Of a stretch of DNA of 64,000 nt, positions 17,245 to 25,133 are shown one piece after another (position 1 is the first letter of the stretch; each line of letters opens with the position of its first letter). A program made the translations under genes and the position numbers. Below the pieces are notes generated by a model. It saw only the letters and a program-made list of their open reading frames with translations, made no database searches and had not been told where the DNA came from. The stretch is from RGIG3077 sp964490175 (lineage in GTDB: Bacteria; Bacillota; Clostridia; Oscillospirales; Ruminococcaceae), in NCBI GenBank assembly GCA_964490175.1, contig CAZBAI010000003.1, positions 1 through 64,000 of the forward strand. Reading direction: 5' to 3'.

Positions 17245-18099
17245 TTATTGGGCTGCCTCAGCCTTTTCCTTAAAGCTGCTTGCATTCTTTTCTACAAGCT
17301 CTTTAAGTGCGTCTGATTTGCCATCGCTTGTTTCTTCAAAAAGATCCTTATAGAGCAAATCGGGCGCTTGTGCGGAATAGAACTGGAATGTAAGCGAACC
17401 TGTAATGGTCGCTTCGTCTTCGACAAGCTGTGTGCCCGCACGCACATATGTTTGAAGAACACTTGAAATATCAATTGAGTTAAGCAATACCTTTTCGTCA
17501 GAATCGGCAACCAAATCAAGGAACTGTAAAACCTCGGATTCCGTTCCCTCATATGCAAGGGTTACCGTAGATGAAACAATGGTCTGTGCGGCTCTGGCTG
17601 AAATTGAAGCGCTCTTCGCAAGTGCCTCGGCACTTTCCGTTTCAAAATCGCCGTTAAGGTCTGCCGCCGTATAAATCGGGTATGTGAGAATGCTCGGCGT
17701 GTAGTAGTAGTATGTAAGAGTCGAAGTGTTCGCCTCGCCGTATGCGATTGTGTTTGAAACCTTAAGACCTATCTGATCGCCTTTTTCGTTAAGACCGAGG
17801 TTGAGCAATGTGGATTCTACATATTCATCAAGCTCATCATTGTGCCTGATATCGGAAAAGCTGGCGGCCTTGTCAGTAGAATCGGCATGAGTGAGAACAA
17901 TGTGCTCTTGCACTTCATAGATCTGGTCAACCTGTTTTTCAAGCGATTCAAGCTGATTCTTTTTCGTGGTATATTCCGACTTGTTAGCTTTAAGCTCTTC
18001 ATTCTTGGGCTTGATAAGGAATATTATTCCCAATACCCAAATTGCGATAACCAAAAAGGACAAAAGTATGATTTTATCTCTGTAATTGATTTTTGACAT
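17245..18099 (-). CDS. pilO: PilO-like pilus alignment protein
   Basis: A 284-residue bitopic membrane protein. A short cytoplasmic N-terminus and one transmembrane helix (IILLSFLVIAIWVLGIIFLI) precede a coiled coil (about 35-65) and an extracytoplasmic alpha/beta domain, which is the PilO/GspM architecture. PilO pairs with PilN and links the motor to the pilus. The ATG at 18099 has AGGTGA at 7-nt spacing; an ATG six bases upstream is too close to it. 20 bp downstream of pilMN. Assignment rests on architecture and position, since PilO sequences are poorly conserved. Confidence 0.75.
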   Translation of the reverse strand: MSKINYRDKIILLSFLVIAIWVLGIIFLIKPKNEELKANKSEYTTKKNQLESLEKQVDQIYEVQEHIVLTHADSTDKAASFSDIRHNDELDEYVESTLLNLGLNEKGDQIGLKVSNTIAYGEANTSTLTYYYYTPSILTYPIYTAADLNGDFETESAEALAKSASISARAAQTIVSSTVTLAYEGTESEVLQFLDLVADSDEKVLLNSIDISSVLQTYVRAGTQLVEDEATITGSLTFQFYSAQAPDLLYKDLFEETSDGKSDALKELVEKNASSFKEKAEAAQ

Positions 18100-18119
18100 A
18101 TACATTCACCTGCTTTCAA

Positions 18120-19859
18120 TTATTCAGCGCTCTGCTGGGCGGCGTCATCTGCTGCTGCGGCGTTGGGATTCCAAGGAGAGTCCATTGTGAGCGTAAGGTT
18201 AAAATCAACCCACATACGCTCTTCTTCATCGGCGTTGACTGCCGGTGCTGCGGCATCGCCTTCGGTTGTTTCCGAAGCTTCGGTTTCTTCGTTTATGCTG
18301 TAACCTGTATATGCCACATCAACAAACATCGGTTCACCGTTTTCGTCAAATGTAAGCGCCTGCAAATCATTTACAAGCTTGTAGCCGACCTGCTGTGCAT
18401 TAAGCTGCATATCGCCGGGAAGCGAAATTGTCAGTGAAATTGTGCCGTTTGAATAAGCAAATCCCGTAATGCCCTGATTGTGAGCATCTAAGGTTGCATA
18501 TTCAAGGTTCGGATCATCGTTGAACTGAGCAAGAAGATCTTCTTTTTGCTTTTGATACTGTTCGGTATAATACTCTGCATCGCAATAAGCTTCAACGGCA
18601 TCGTTGACCTTGGTATATACCTCGGAATCAAGTATCGGCTTTGATTCATAAGCATAATATGCGTCATCGATCATCGTTGCGTAATTGTCAATCGAATCCT
18701 TTACGGTATTAAGCTGATTGAGAAGTGCGATTTTGGAATTTGCGCCGTTGATTTGATCGTCAATATCCTGAATTTCGTCTTCAAGCTTTGAGTTTTGGTT
18801 TGCAACGATTAAATACCAAATGAGTATAACCGCCGCAGAAATTCCCACGCTTCCGAAGAAAATGAACGGGAACGATCTGTCGGACTTGATTTTATCGGCA
18901 ACAAGGCTTCCGAATTCCATCGTTTCAAGAAGATTGATGTGCTCGGTTTCCTTATTTCTTCTGAACATTGCGCCGACGGCGTTTGCGTATACGGCAAATT
19001 CGATATTTTCATATCCCGAAACCTGACGGGGAACGCCGATAACGCTTCCGGAAATTTCCATCTGATCCAAAGCGTTTGTCAAACGGACATATTCCTTTGT
19101 ATCGCCGTAGAAAACAACATTTTCAATCGGATTTGAACGGTTTCTGTTGCGCTGGAACTGGATCATACGGAAAATGTTTTCGTTTACCGCTTCAAATACA
19201 TAATCTTCGGGATCGTCATAATCGGCAGGGTCTATTGCCGCAAAACGTGAGAATGTCAACTGACCTTCTTCATAAAGGTTAAGGTTGATGAAGTTGTTGT
19301 CGATTTGAACTGCCAAAAGCGGCATTCTCGACTTGTTTTTCTCATCGGAAAGAAGAACTCTCGTAATACAGTTACAGCCGACGATTACCGATTTGAGCGC
19401 AATGCCGAGCATTGTGAACACCTTACGGTAGCAATCTACAACATCGAAAGGACAGGCGGTTGCCAAAACTTTTGTTACAACTGCACCGTTTTCTTCGTCC
19501 TCAACATCGCCTACGATAATGTACGAAACGCCGTAAGAATCGTCAATACCCATTGTGGACTGCATTTTGTTCTTTACAAGCTTTGAAAACTCGGGTTCCT
19601 TAGCCTTGGGTACCGTAATTTCCTTAAATATCGTAAGGTTTGAGGAAATGCTGATAATAGCTTCTTTATCGCCCATTTTGTTGGTGCGAAGCGTTTGGTT
19701 GATAAGCGTTGCCAAACGGGGAATATCCTTGCAGTGACCGTTGACGATTATATCCTCTTCAAGCTCAAGCGTCGCTGCGGATTGAATGCGAACCTTTCCG
19801 TTATTTTCCTGACCTTTGATAATTCGTATATTTCTGTCTGTTACATCAAATGATAACAT
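18120..19859 (-). CDS. PilM-PilN fusion protein
   Basis: A 579-residue protein that appears to join PilM and PilN. Residues 1-300 follow the PilM actin-like fold (LSFDVTDRNIRIIKG at the start, later VENVVFYGD-type strand and a YANAVGAMFR helix). At 308-311 stands INLL, the usual opening motif of PilN, then a transmembrane helix at about 331-353, a coiled coil and a periplasmic-type domain as in PilN. In Gram-negative models PilM recruits the PilN INLL tail in the cytoplasm; here the partner tail is covalently attached. An acidic Ala/Glu-rich stretch and a short conserved segment close the protein. One continuous frame with no internal SD. Confidence 0.82.
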   Translation of the reverse strand: MLSFDVTDRNIRIIKGQENNGKVRIQSAATLELEEDIIVNGHCKDIPRLATLINQTLRTNKMGDKEAIISISSNLTIFKEITVPKAKEPEFSKLVKNKMQSTMGIDDSYGVSYIIVGDVEDEENGAVVTKVLATACPFDVVDCYRKVFTMLGIALKSVIVGCNCITRVLLSDEKNKSRMPLLAVQIDNNFINLNLYEEGQLTFSRFAAIDPADYDDPEDYVFEAVNENIFRMIQFQRNRNRSNPIENVVFYGDTKEYVRLTNALDQMEISGSVIGVPRQVSGYENIEFAVYANAVGAMFRRNKETEHINLLETMEFGSLVADKIKSDRSFPFIFFGSVGISAAVILIWYLIVANQNSKLEDEIQDIDDQINGANSKIALLNQLNTVKDSIDNYATMIDDAYYAYESKPILDSEVYTKVNDAVEAYCDAEYYTEQYQKQKEDLLAQFNDDPNLEYATLDAHNQGITGFAYSNGTISLTISLPGDMQLNAQQVGYKLVNDLQALTFDENGEPMFVDVAYTGYSINEETEASETTEGDAAAPAVNADEEERMWVDFNLTLTMDSPWNPNAAAADDAAQQSAE

Positions 19860-19907
19860 TATACTTTCACCTCTCTGATGGATTTATAATTATAGTTGGA
19901 TTTTTTC

Positions 19908-21098
19908 TTACGAAATACCTTCAAACGAACCGTAAAGTGCGGGAAGTACGCCTGCGATAACAAGACCTACGCCGACACCGAGAATGATAATCATCAAAGG
20001 TTCAAGCATCGACACAAGACGTGCAACAGCCGAGTCGGCTTCTTCGTCGTAGTAGTCGGCGGTTTTTTCGAGAATATCGTCAAGAGCGCCGGCTTCCTCA
20101 CCGACGTAAATAATCGAGCAGAACATCGACTCGAAAATTTCGGTTCTTTGAATAGAGGATGAAAGCGTTTCACCCTGTTTGACCTCATCGACAACGGTAA
20201 CAAATTTTTCGTCAATATATGAGTTGCCGAGAATCGACGAAGCCCTTTGCAGACATTCTACCATAGGCAGACCTGCGGAGTAAAGCGAAGAAAGAGTACG
20301 TCCGAAACGACCTGTGTAAATTTTTACGATAAGGTTTCCGAACAGCGGGTTTGTAACCAAAAACTTGTCAAATTTCAGCCTTATCGAAGGAACTTTAAGC
20401 GCATAGATAATGCCGAAAACCACCGCTGCGACAACCGCAACGCATATGTACCACTTTGAACGCAGAAAATCACTGAAAGCGTTAAGCGCACGTGTAAGCG
20501 CCGGCATATCATCGGGGCTTTCAAAAAGGTCAACGAAAATCGGCATGATAAACGTGAACATCGCAATAACGATAACCACGGTGAGCACAAGAAGAACGAT
20601 AGGATAAATCATTGCGCCCTTAATCGTGTTGTTAAGCTTGTTTTCCTTTGCGTAATGTGCTTCCATTCGCTTCATAATTACATCAAGCGAACCGGATGAT
20701 TCACCCGCGGCAACCATACTTATGAGGAATGGGGGGAAAGCGCCCTGCTGCATCATAAGCGACTGCGAAAACGATTCACCCTTTTGAACGTTTTCGTAAA
20801 TGTCCTGCCAGATATTCCTGCAAGCGTCATTTGTCTGCTCCTTGTAGAGAATATCAAGCGATCTTACCAGCGTAAGACCGGAAGACATCATCGCACTGAG
20901 CTGTCTACAGTTGTACGCAAGCTCCTTGGTTGTGAACTTGTGCGCACTTTTCTTGGATGAAGTAACTTCCTTATAGTTCGTGCAGAATAATCCCTTTTCC
21001 GAGATTTTTTCAAAAAACGCACGCTCGTTTTCGGCAACTATCGTACCTTTTGAAGTGTTGCCCAATGCGTCCTTTGCACTATAAGAATAAGTTTTCAT
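19908..21098 (-). CDS. pilC: Type IV pilus inner membrane platform protein PilC
   Basis: A 396-residue GspF/PilC-family platform protein that connects the PilB/PilT motors to the growing pilus. It has two GspF domains: the first around ELAYNCRQLSAMMSSGLTLV and GAFPPFLISMVAAGESSG, the second around SLYSAGLPMVECL and FCSIIYVGEEAGAL. Transmembrane helices lie between them and at the C-terminus. The ATG at 21098 has GGAGG at 7-nt spacing; one codon earlier is also ATG. First gene of the six-gene pilus operon. Confidence 0.93.
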   Translation of the reverse strand: MKTYSYSAKDALGNTSKGTIVAENERAFFEKISEKGLFCTNYKEVTSSKKSAHKFTTKELAYNCRQLSAMMSSGLTLVRSLDILYKEQTNDACRNIWQDIYENVQKGESFSQSLMMQQGAFPPFLISMVAAGESSGSLDVIMKRMEAHYAKENKLNNTIKGAMIYPIVLLVLTVVIVIAMFTFIMPIFVDLFESPDDMPALTRALNAFSDFLRSKWYICVAVVAAVVFGIIYALKVPSIRLKFDKFLVTNPLFGNLIVKIYTGRFGRTLSSLYSAGLPMVECLQRASSILGNSYIDEKFVTVVDEVKQGETLSSSIQRTEIFESMFCSIIYVGEEAGALDDILEKTADYYDEEADSAVARLVSMLEPLMIIILGVGVGLVIAGVLPALYGSFEGIS

Positions 21099-21167
21099 CA
21101 TACCACCTCCGTTATTCTTAAATAAGCATCGTAAGAGTATATCTATACATACTACTCTATCATAGAC

Positions 21168-21196
21168 ATTATATCACTGATTCACAAAAATTTCAA
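21168..21196 (-). promoter_or_regulatory. Promoter of the pilC pilus operon
   Basis: Minus-strand -35 TTGAAA (21191-21196), 17-bp spacer, -10 TATAAT (21168-21173), giving a leader of about 60 nt before pilC. The leader contains a weak hairpin (AGAGTA ... TACTCT). Confidence 0.78.
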
Positions 21197-21243
21197 TTGT
21201 TTAATACATACAAATTGCCCTTAACCTTTTGTGAAATATACAC

Positions 21244-21278
21244 AAAAGAAAAAAGCACACCGCAAAGCTACGGGTGCT
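21244..21278 (-). terminator. Terminator of the LCP-like/tatD unit
   Basis: On the minus strand AGCACCCG ... CGGTGTGCT forms a stem with one bulge, followed by TTTTTTCTTTTG. It lies 64 bp after the tatD stop and separates it from the pilus operon. Confidence 0.75.
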
Positions 21279-21341
21279 CTCATCACAAACATTGTGAATA
21301 AATAAAGAACCTAAGTTAATCAGATGTTAAAAAATTAACGA

Positions 21342-22112
21342 TTATCTGTTGATTCGATAAAGCCTGCAAGCGTTGTCATTCGTTGCCGCAATAACATCTT
21401 CAACACCGATTCGCTTAATTTCGGCAATTTTTTCGGCAACGGAAATAAGCATTGAGCTGTCACAGCGCTTTGAGCGCCACGGCTCGGGCGCCATATACGG
21501 ACAGTCGGTTTCAATAAGCAGCCTTTCAAGCGGAACGCTTTCGGCAACTTCTCTTGCTTTTCTTGCGTTTTTAAAGGTCACAACGCCGGTCAGCCCGATG
21601 TAAAGCCCCAAACGCAGCGCCTCGTCAGCCGTTTCCCTGCTGCCGCTGAAGCAGTGCACAACGCCTTTCGGTCTGTATCTGCGCAGTATTTCAAAAGTAT
21701 CGGCGCAAGCATCTCTGCTGTGGACAATAACAGGCATATCAAGCGAATTTGCGATTTCCAGCTGACTTTCAAAAAGCCGTTTTTGCAAATTCACGTCATA
21801 GCCGGGATAATGATAATCAAGACCTATCTCCCCTATCGCCATAACCTTGGGCAACCGTGCGATTTTTTCAAGCTCCTCAATATAGTTTCCCGATGTTTGC
21901 GATGCAAATTCGGGGTGTATTCCGGCAGAAGAGTAAACCCCGTCAAACCGCTGTGCAAGGCTTTGCGAAGCTTTGCTGTCGGCTATATCCGTTCCCGCAA
22001 GCATAATCGCCCCCACATTGCCGCAAAGCAGCCGATTTATAAGCTCAAATCTGTCTGAATCAAACGCAGAATCGGTATAGTGCGAATGCGAATCGAAAAT
22101 TTTCGTGCTCAT
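21342..22112 (-). CDS. tatD: TatD family metal-dependent hydrolase
   Basis: A 256-residue amidohydrolase-fold protein of the usual TatD length; family members are 3'-5' DNA/RNA exonucleases or DNases. The metal motif HSHYTD opens the protein. A Glu ligand lies in IGEIGLDYHYPG, and histidines lie in VIVHSRDA and GVVHCFSG; the final Asp ligand is in LIETDCPYMAPEPWRSKR. The start overlaps the stop of the upstream LCP-like gene by 4 bp (ATGA), which implies coupled translation. Confidence 0.93.
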   Translation of the reverse strand: MSTKIFDSHSHYTDSAFDSDRFELINRLLCGNVGAIMLAGTDIADSKASQSLAQRFDGVYSSAGIHPEFASQTSGNYIEELEKIARLPKVMAIGEIGLDYHYPGYDVNLQKRLFESQLEIANSLDMPVIVHSRDACADTFEILRRYRPKGVVHCFSGSRETADEALRLGLYIGLTGVVTFKNARKAREVAESVPLERLLIETDCPYMAPEPWRSKRCDSSMLISVAEKIAEIKRIGVEDVIAATNDNACRLYRINR

Positions 22113-22963
22113 GAGTCAATCCACTGCTCCTTCAAGGCATCACGGAACGAAGCGTCGATAGTATAGTTTTCGCCCGACCAGCTGCCCGTGGTGATTACAA
22201 GCACACAGCTTGCCTGTCCCTTTGCGGCAAGGTATTCCGCCGCCTCGCTGTAATTTGCATAATCCGTTGCGGTGATATTCGTTTCGCAAACAGCCGACAT
22301 TGTTTCATAACTTGTTTTAAGCCTTGCCGAAAGACTTTCGCCGAAACCGGTATTTATCATATTCTGAACAGCCATTCCGATAAATTTCGTTCTGAAATCC
22401 TCGCCGCCCGAATAAAACGGGTATGTCATAAGGTCGGATAGCTGTTCGCTGTTGACGCTTTTCATTCCGGTTGAAATTTCGGTATACTCCGACGGAACGC
22501 TGACCGATACTCCGCCCATTATGCTGTGGAGCTTTTCAAGCCCGTAGGCGTCAAGCTTCATATATCTCGAAACCTCAATACCCAACTCGCCGCTTATGGC
22601 GTTGGCAAGTGCGCCTGCGCCCGAAGCTCTGTATATCTGCGCCGCAGTCATCGTACCGGAATCGGCATTGCAAAGCGTTTTCGGAGAAATCGGAATACTT
22701 AAAGTCGATTCCTTATACGGCATGCAATACACCACCGCAAAGGCAAGGTCGGTGTCGCTCGCTCCGTTGTCATATACAAAAAGCAATGCATGATTCATCT
22801 CTTCGGTGATTCCGACGGACATCTGCGCATTTGAAACGCCGGCGTCATCATCGTCATCAACCGTAATTTTGTACATATACCACGCTGTCGCTCCGAACAG
22901 AATCAGCGAAACCAAAAACGTTATCAAAAACGGTATGGCGACCGCACCTTTTTTATAGCTCAT
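22109..22963 (-). CDS. LytR-CpsA-Psr-like membrane protein, divergent
   Basis: A 284-residue protein with one N-terminal transmembrane helix and an extracellular domain resembling a divergent LCP domain. Seen: the strand STLSIPISPKTL in place of the usual SIPRDT, and GIEVSRYMKLDAYGLEKL followed by GGVSVSVPSE, which matches the LCP pattern around GGVxVxVP. LCP enzymes attach glycopolymers to peptidoglycan, but the arginine that normally follows SIP is absent here, so catalysis is doubtful. Overlaps tatD by 4 bp. Confidence 0.6.
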   Translation of the reverse strand: MSYKKGAVAIPFLITFLVSLILFGATAWYMYKITVDDDDDAGVSNAQMSVGITEEMNHALLFVYDNGASDTDLAFAVVYCMPYKESTLSIPISPKTLCNADSGTMTAAQIYRASGAGALANAISGELGIEVSRYMKLDAYGLEKLHSIMGGVSVSVPSEYTEISTGMKSVNSEQLSDLMTYPFYSGGEDFRTKFIGMAVQNMINTGFGESLSARLKTSYETMSAVCETNITATDYANYSEAAEYLAAKGQASCVLVITTGSWSGENYTIDASFRDALKEQWIDS

Positions 22964-23162
22964 TTTATCAGCCTCCGTAATATTTATTCTTTATTTTTTT
23001 ACAAATGACAATATGCAAGCGCAAACCTTTGCGTTTCGTAAGATATTCATTTCCACACGAAAATATGCAAAATGTTGAAAACACGGTTGAAAACGTTGAA
23101 AACCCCGATATACCGAGATTTTTTCGATTTTCAAAAAAATCACATAAAATTCACTTATTTTC

Positions 23163-23191
23163 TTGCAATAATATTTTTTTTGGTGTATAAT
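23163..23191 (+). promoter_or_regulatory. Strong promoter-like sequence antisense to the SLOG gene
   Basis: -35 TTGCAA (23163-23168), 17-bp spacer, -10 TATAAT (23186-23191), pointing right into the 3' end of the minus-strand gene at 23208. No plus-strand gene follows until alr at 23919. A perfect 8-bp hairpin (GCAAAATC / GATTTTGC, 23202-23222) would lie at the start of the transcript. Confidence 0.5.
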
Positions 23192-23207
23192 AGATAGTTG
23201 TGCAAAA

Positions 23208-23750
23208 TCAAAGCGATTTTGCGGCGGCAAGGCGCTCGTCATAAAGGGCTTTGCTGCAATATATGTCCGAAACGTTCAGTCTTATGACCTTTATGCCGCT
23301 TTGCTCGGCATAGCGTATTGTTTGACCCGTTCCGCTCAATTCATCGCCGATAAGCGCAATCAGCAGCGACGATTTGTCTACAATATATTTATTTCTTGCG
23401 GCAAAACAGCCTTTATAATATTTTTGCGAAAGGCAGCAAACGCTGTCGGCATTGCGCAAAACGCATTCAAGGTCGTATTTGTCCGACACAGACCACTTTT
23501 CCGAATGCCCGCTGTACGGCAGCACGCAGTGCAGTTTGATTTCGGGGCAGCTTTTTTTCATCTCCGCCAAAAACATTGCCGCCCATAAATCAACACCCAA
23601 GGCACAGCCTGTATAAAACTCATGATAGCCTTGCGCAACACTGTCGGCAATTGCCTTATAAAGGCGGCTTTTAAGCACGTTTACAATCGTTAAATTTCGG
23701 GGCAGTTTGTGAGGTCTGTGCCCCGAAAAGCAAGCGCTTTTGCTTTTCAT
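23208..23750 (-). CDS. SLOG-domain protein (YpsA/DUF1273-like)
   Basis: A 180-residue protein of the SLOG Rossmann-like superfamily. It opens with ACFSGHRPHKLP, has the glycine-rich GCALGVDLWAA segment and the late ALIGDELSGTGQTIRYAEQSG, all matching the YpsA/DUF1273 pattern. Family members are thought to bind nucleotides or nucleotide-derived ligands; the biological role is unclear. The ATG at 23750 is used; a TTG nine bases earlier has an AAAGG at closer spacing and could be the real start. It stands alone between the LCP-like gene and divergent alr. Confidence 0.8.
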   Translation of the reverse strand: MKSKSACFSGHRPHKLPRNLTIVNVLKSRLYKAIADSVAQGYHEFYTGCALGVDLWAAMFLAEMKKSCPEIKLHCVLPYSGHSEKWSVSDKYDLECVLRNADSVCCLSQKYYKGCFAARNKYIVDKSSLLIALIGDELSGTGQTIRYAEQSGIKVIRLNVSDIYCSKALYDERLAAAKSL

Positions 23751-23918
23751 AAATCCCAAAAAACCTTTACTTTACGAATATTTACTCATCGCACAAATAA
23801 TATATTAGCATAAACTTTTTCAATATTCAAGTATTTATATCAAAAAAACAACCGCTTTCTCCAAATTCCGACGCAAAAGCTGCGGTTGAAAGCACTGCAC
23901 CCGAAAGGAGAATATCGA

Positions 23919-25067
23919 TTGAAAAAGGACAAAAACCGCACTTGGGCGGAAATTCATCTTGACCGCCTTGAACGCAATGTAAAAAAAATCACCGCAAACT
24001 GCGGCAGTAACTGTGAGCTTATGGCGGTTGTCAAAGCCGACGCCTACGGTCACGGCGATATACAGCTTGCACGCAAGCTCAGCTCGCTCGGAATCGGCTA
24101 TTTTGCGGTTTCAAACATCGATGAAGCGGAAAACGTTCGTTCGGTGTGCCATGATAGCGACATATTGATTCTCGGTTACACCAGCCCCGAATATGCCAAA
24201 GAGCTTATCGACAACAACATTATTCAGGGAATTTTGTCATACGAAAACGCATTGGCGTTCTCGAATGCGGCAAAAGGCTCAAATCGCCCTTTGCGTTGTC
24301 ACATAAAGCTTGATACGGGAATGGGCAGGGTCGGTTTGAAATTTAAAACCCCGAAAGAGTGTGCCGAAGAAATCATAAAAATATGCAAGCTTCCAAATCT
24401 TTCGGTCGAAGGCATATACACGCATTTTTCATGCGCCGACAGTGAGCTTGCAAGCGATGTCGAATATACGCTTTCGCAAAAGCACTTCATCGAAGAAGCT
24501 TATGATATCGCCCGTATTACTTTAAAAGAAAACACCCCTTACCATCTTCATTACCTCAACAGCGCCGGTCTTATGTATCTTAAAGACACCAAAAGCACGC
24601 TGGCAAGAGCGGGAATTATTCTTTACGGGCTTATGCCGAACGCTTTGCTCCCACTGCCTATCGAGCTTGAACCGGTTATGGAGCTTAAAACCGTAATTTC
24701 ACACATAAAAGAAATCGACCCGGGCGATTATGTCAGCTATTCACGCACCTTTTGCGCAAAGCGGAAAATGAAAATCGCCACAATGCCCGTAGGCTATGCC
24801 GACGGATATCCGAGAGCGCTTTCTTCAAAGGCGCAGGTTCTCATCAACGGCAGGCGGTGCAACATCATAGGCAAAATTTGCATGGATCAAATGATGTGCG
24901 ATGTCACAGATCTTGAAAACGTCAATTGCGGCGATACCGTAACGCTTTTCGGCATTGACGGCTCCGAGAAACTCAGCGCCGACGAGCTGGCATTGCTCTG
25001 CGATTCGATCGGTTATGAGCTGGTTTGCGGAATTTCAAAGCGTGTTCCGAGAATTTTCAGCGAATGA
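23919..25067 (+). CDS. alr: Alanine racemase
   Basis: A 382-residue PLP enzyme that makes D-alanine for peptidoglycan. The PLP lysine is K39 in AVVKADAYGHG; the substrate-side motifs VSYSRTF, MPVGYADGYPRAL and GKICMDQMMCDVT are intact. The start is a TTG at 23919 placed 8 nt after AAAGGAG and beginning LKKDKNRTWAEIH as in family members; the in-frame ATG 33 bases upstream has no SD. ddl, the next enzyme for D-Ala use, is elsewhere in the window (46.4 kb). Confidence 0.95.
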   Translation: MKKDKNRTWAEIHLDRLERNVKKITANCGSNCELMAVVKADAYGHGDIQLARKLSSLGIGYFAVSNIDEAENVRSVCHDSDILILGYTSPEYAKELIDNNIIQGILSYENALAFSNAAKGSNRPLRCHIKLDTGMGRVGLKFKTPKECAEEIIKICKLPNLSVEGIYTHFSCADSELASDVEYTLSQKHFIEEAYDIARITLKENTPYHLHYLNSAGLMYLKDTKSTLARAGIILYGLMPNALLPLPIELEPVMELKTVISHIKEIDPGDYVSYSRTFCAKRKMKIATMPVGYADGYPRALSSKAQVLINGRRCNIIGKICMDQMMCDVTDLENVNCGDTVTLFGIDGSEKLSADELALLCDSIGYELVCGISKRVPRIFSE

Positions 25068-25133
25068 CTTAAAACAACTTATCAGACAAACCAAATTCAA
25101 ATATATATTTTTTAATTGAAAGGAACTGTATTT

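Noticed and set aside
23074..23103. CRISPR-like array from the three GTTGAAAAC copies
   Set aside because: Repeats are 9 bp with spacings of 3 and 0 bp, and there are no cas genes; not a CRISPR array.
23849..23888. Terminator-like hairpin on the minus strand between alr and the SLOG gene (CAACCGC/GCGGTTG then T-run)
   Set aside because: It lies upstream of the SLOG gene with no gene known to end there; could be an attenuator but there is no evidence, so it was not listed.
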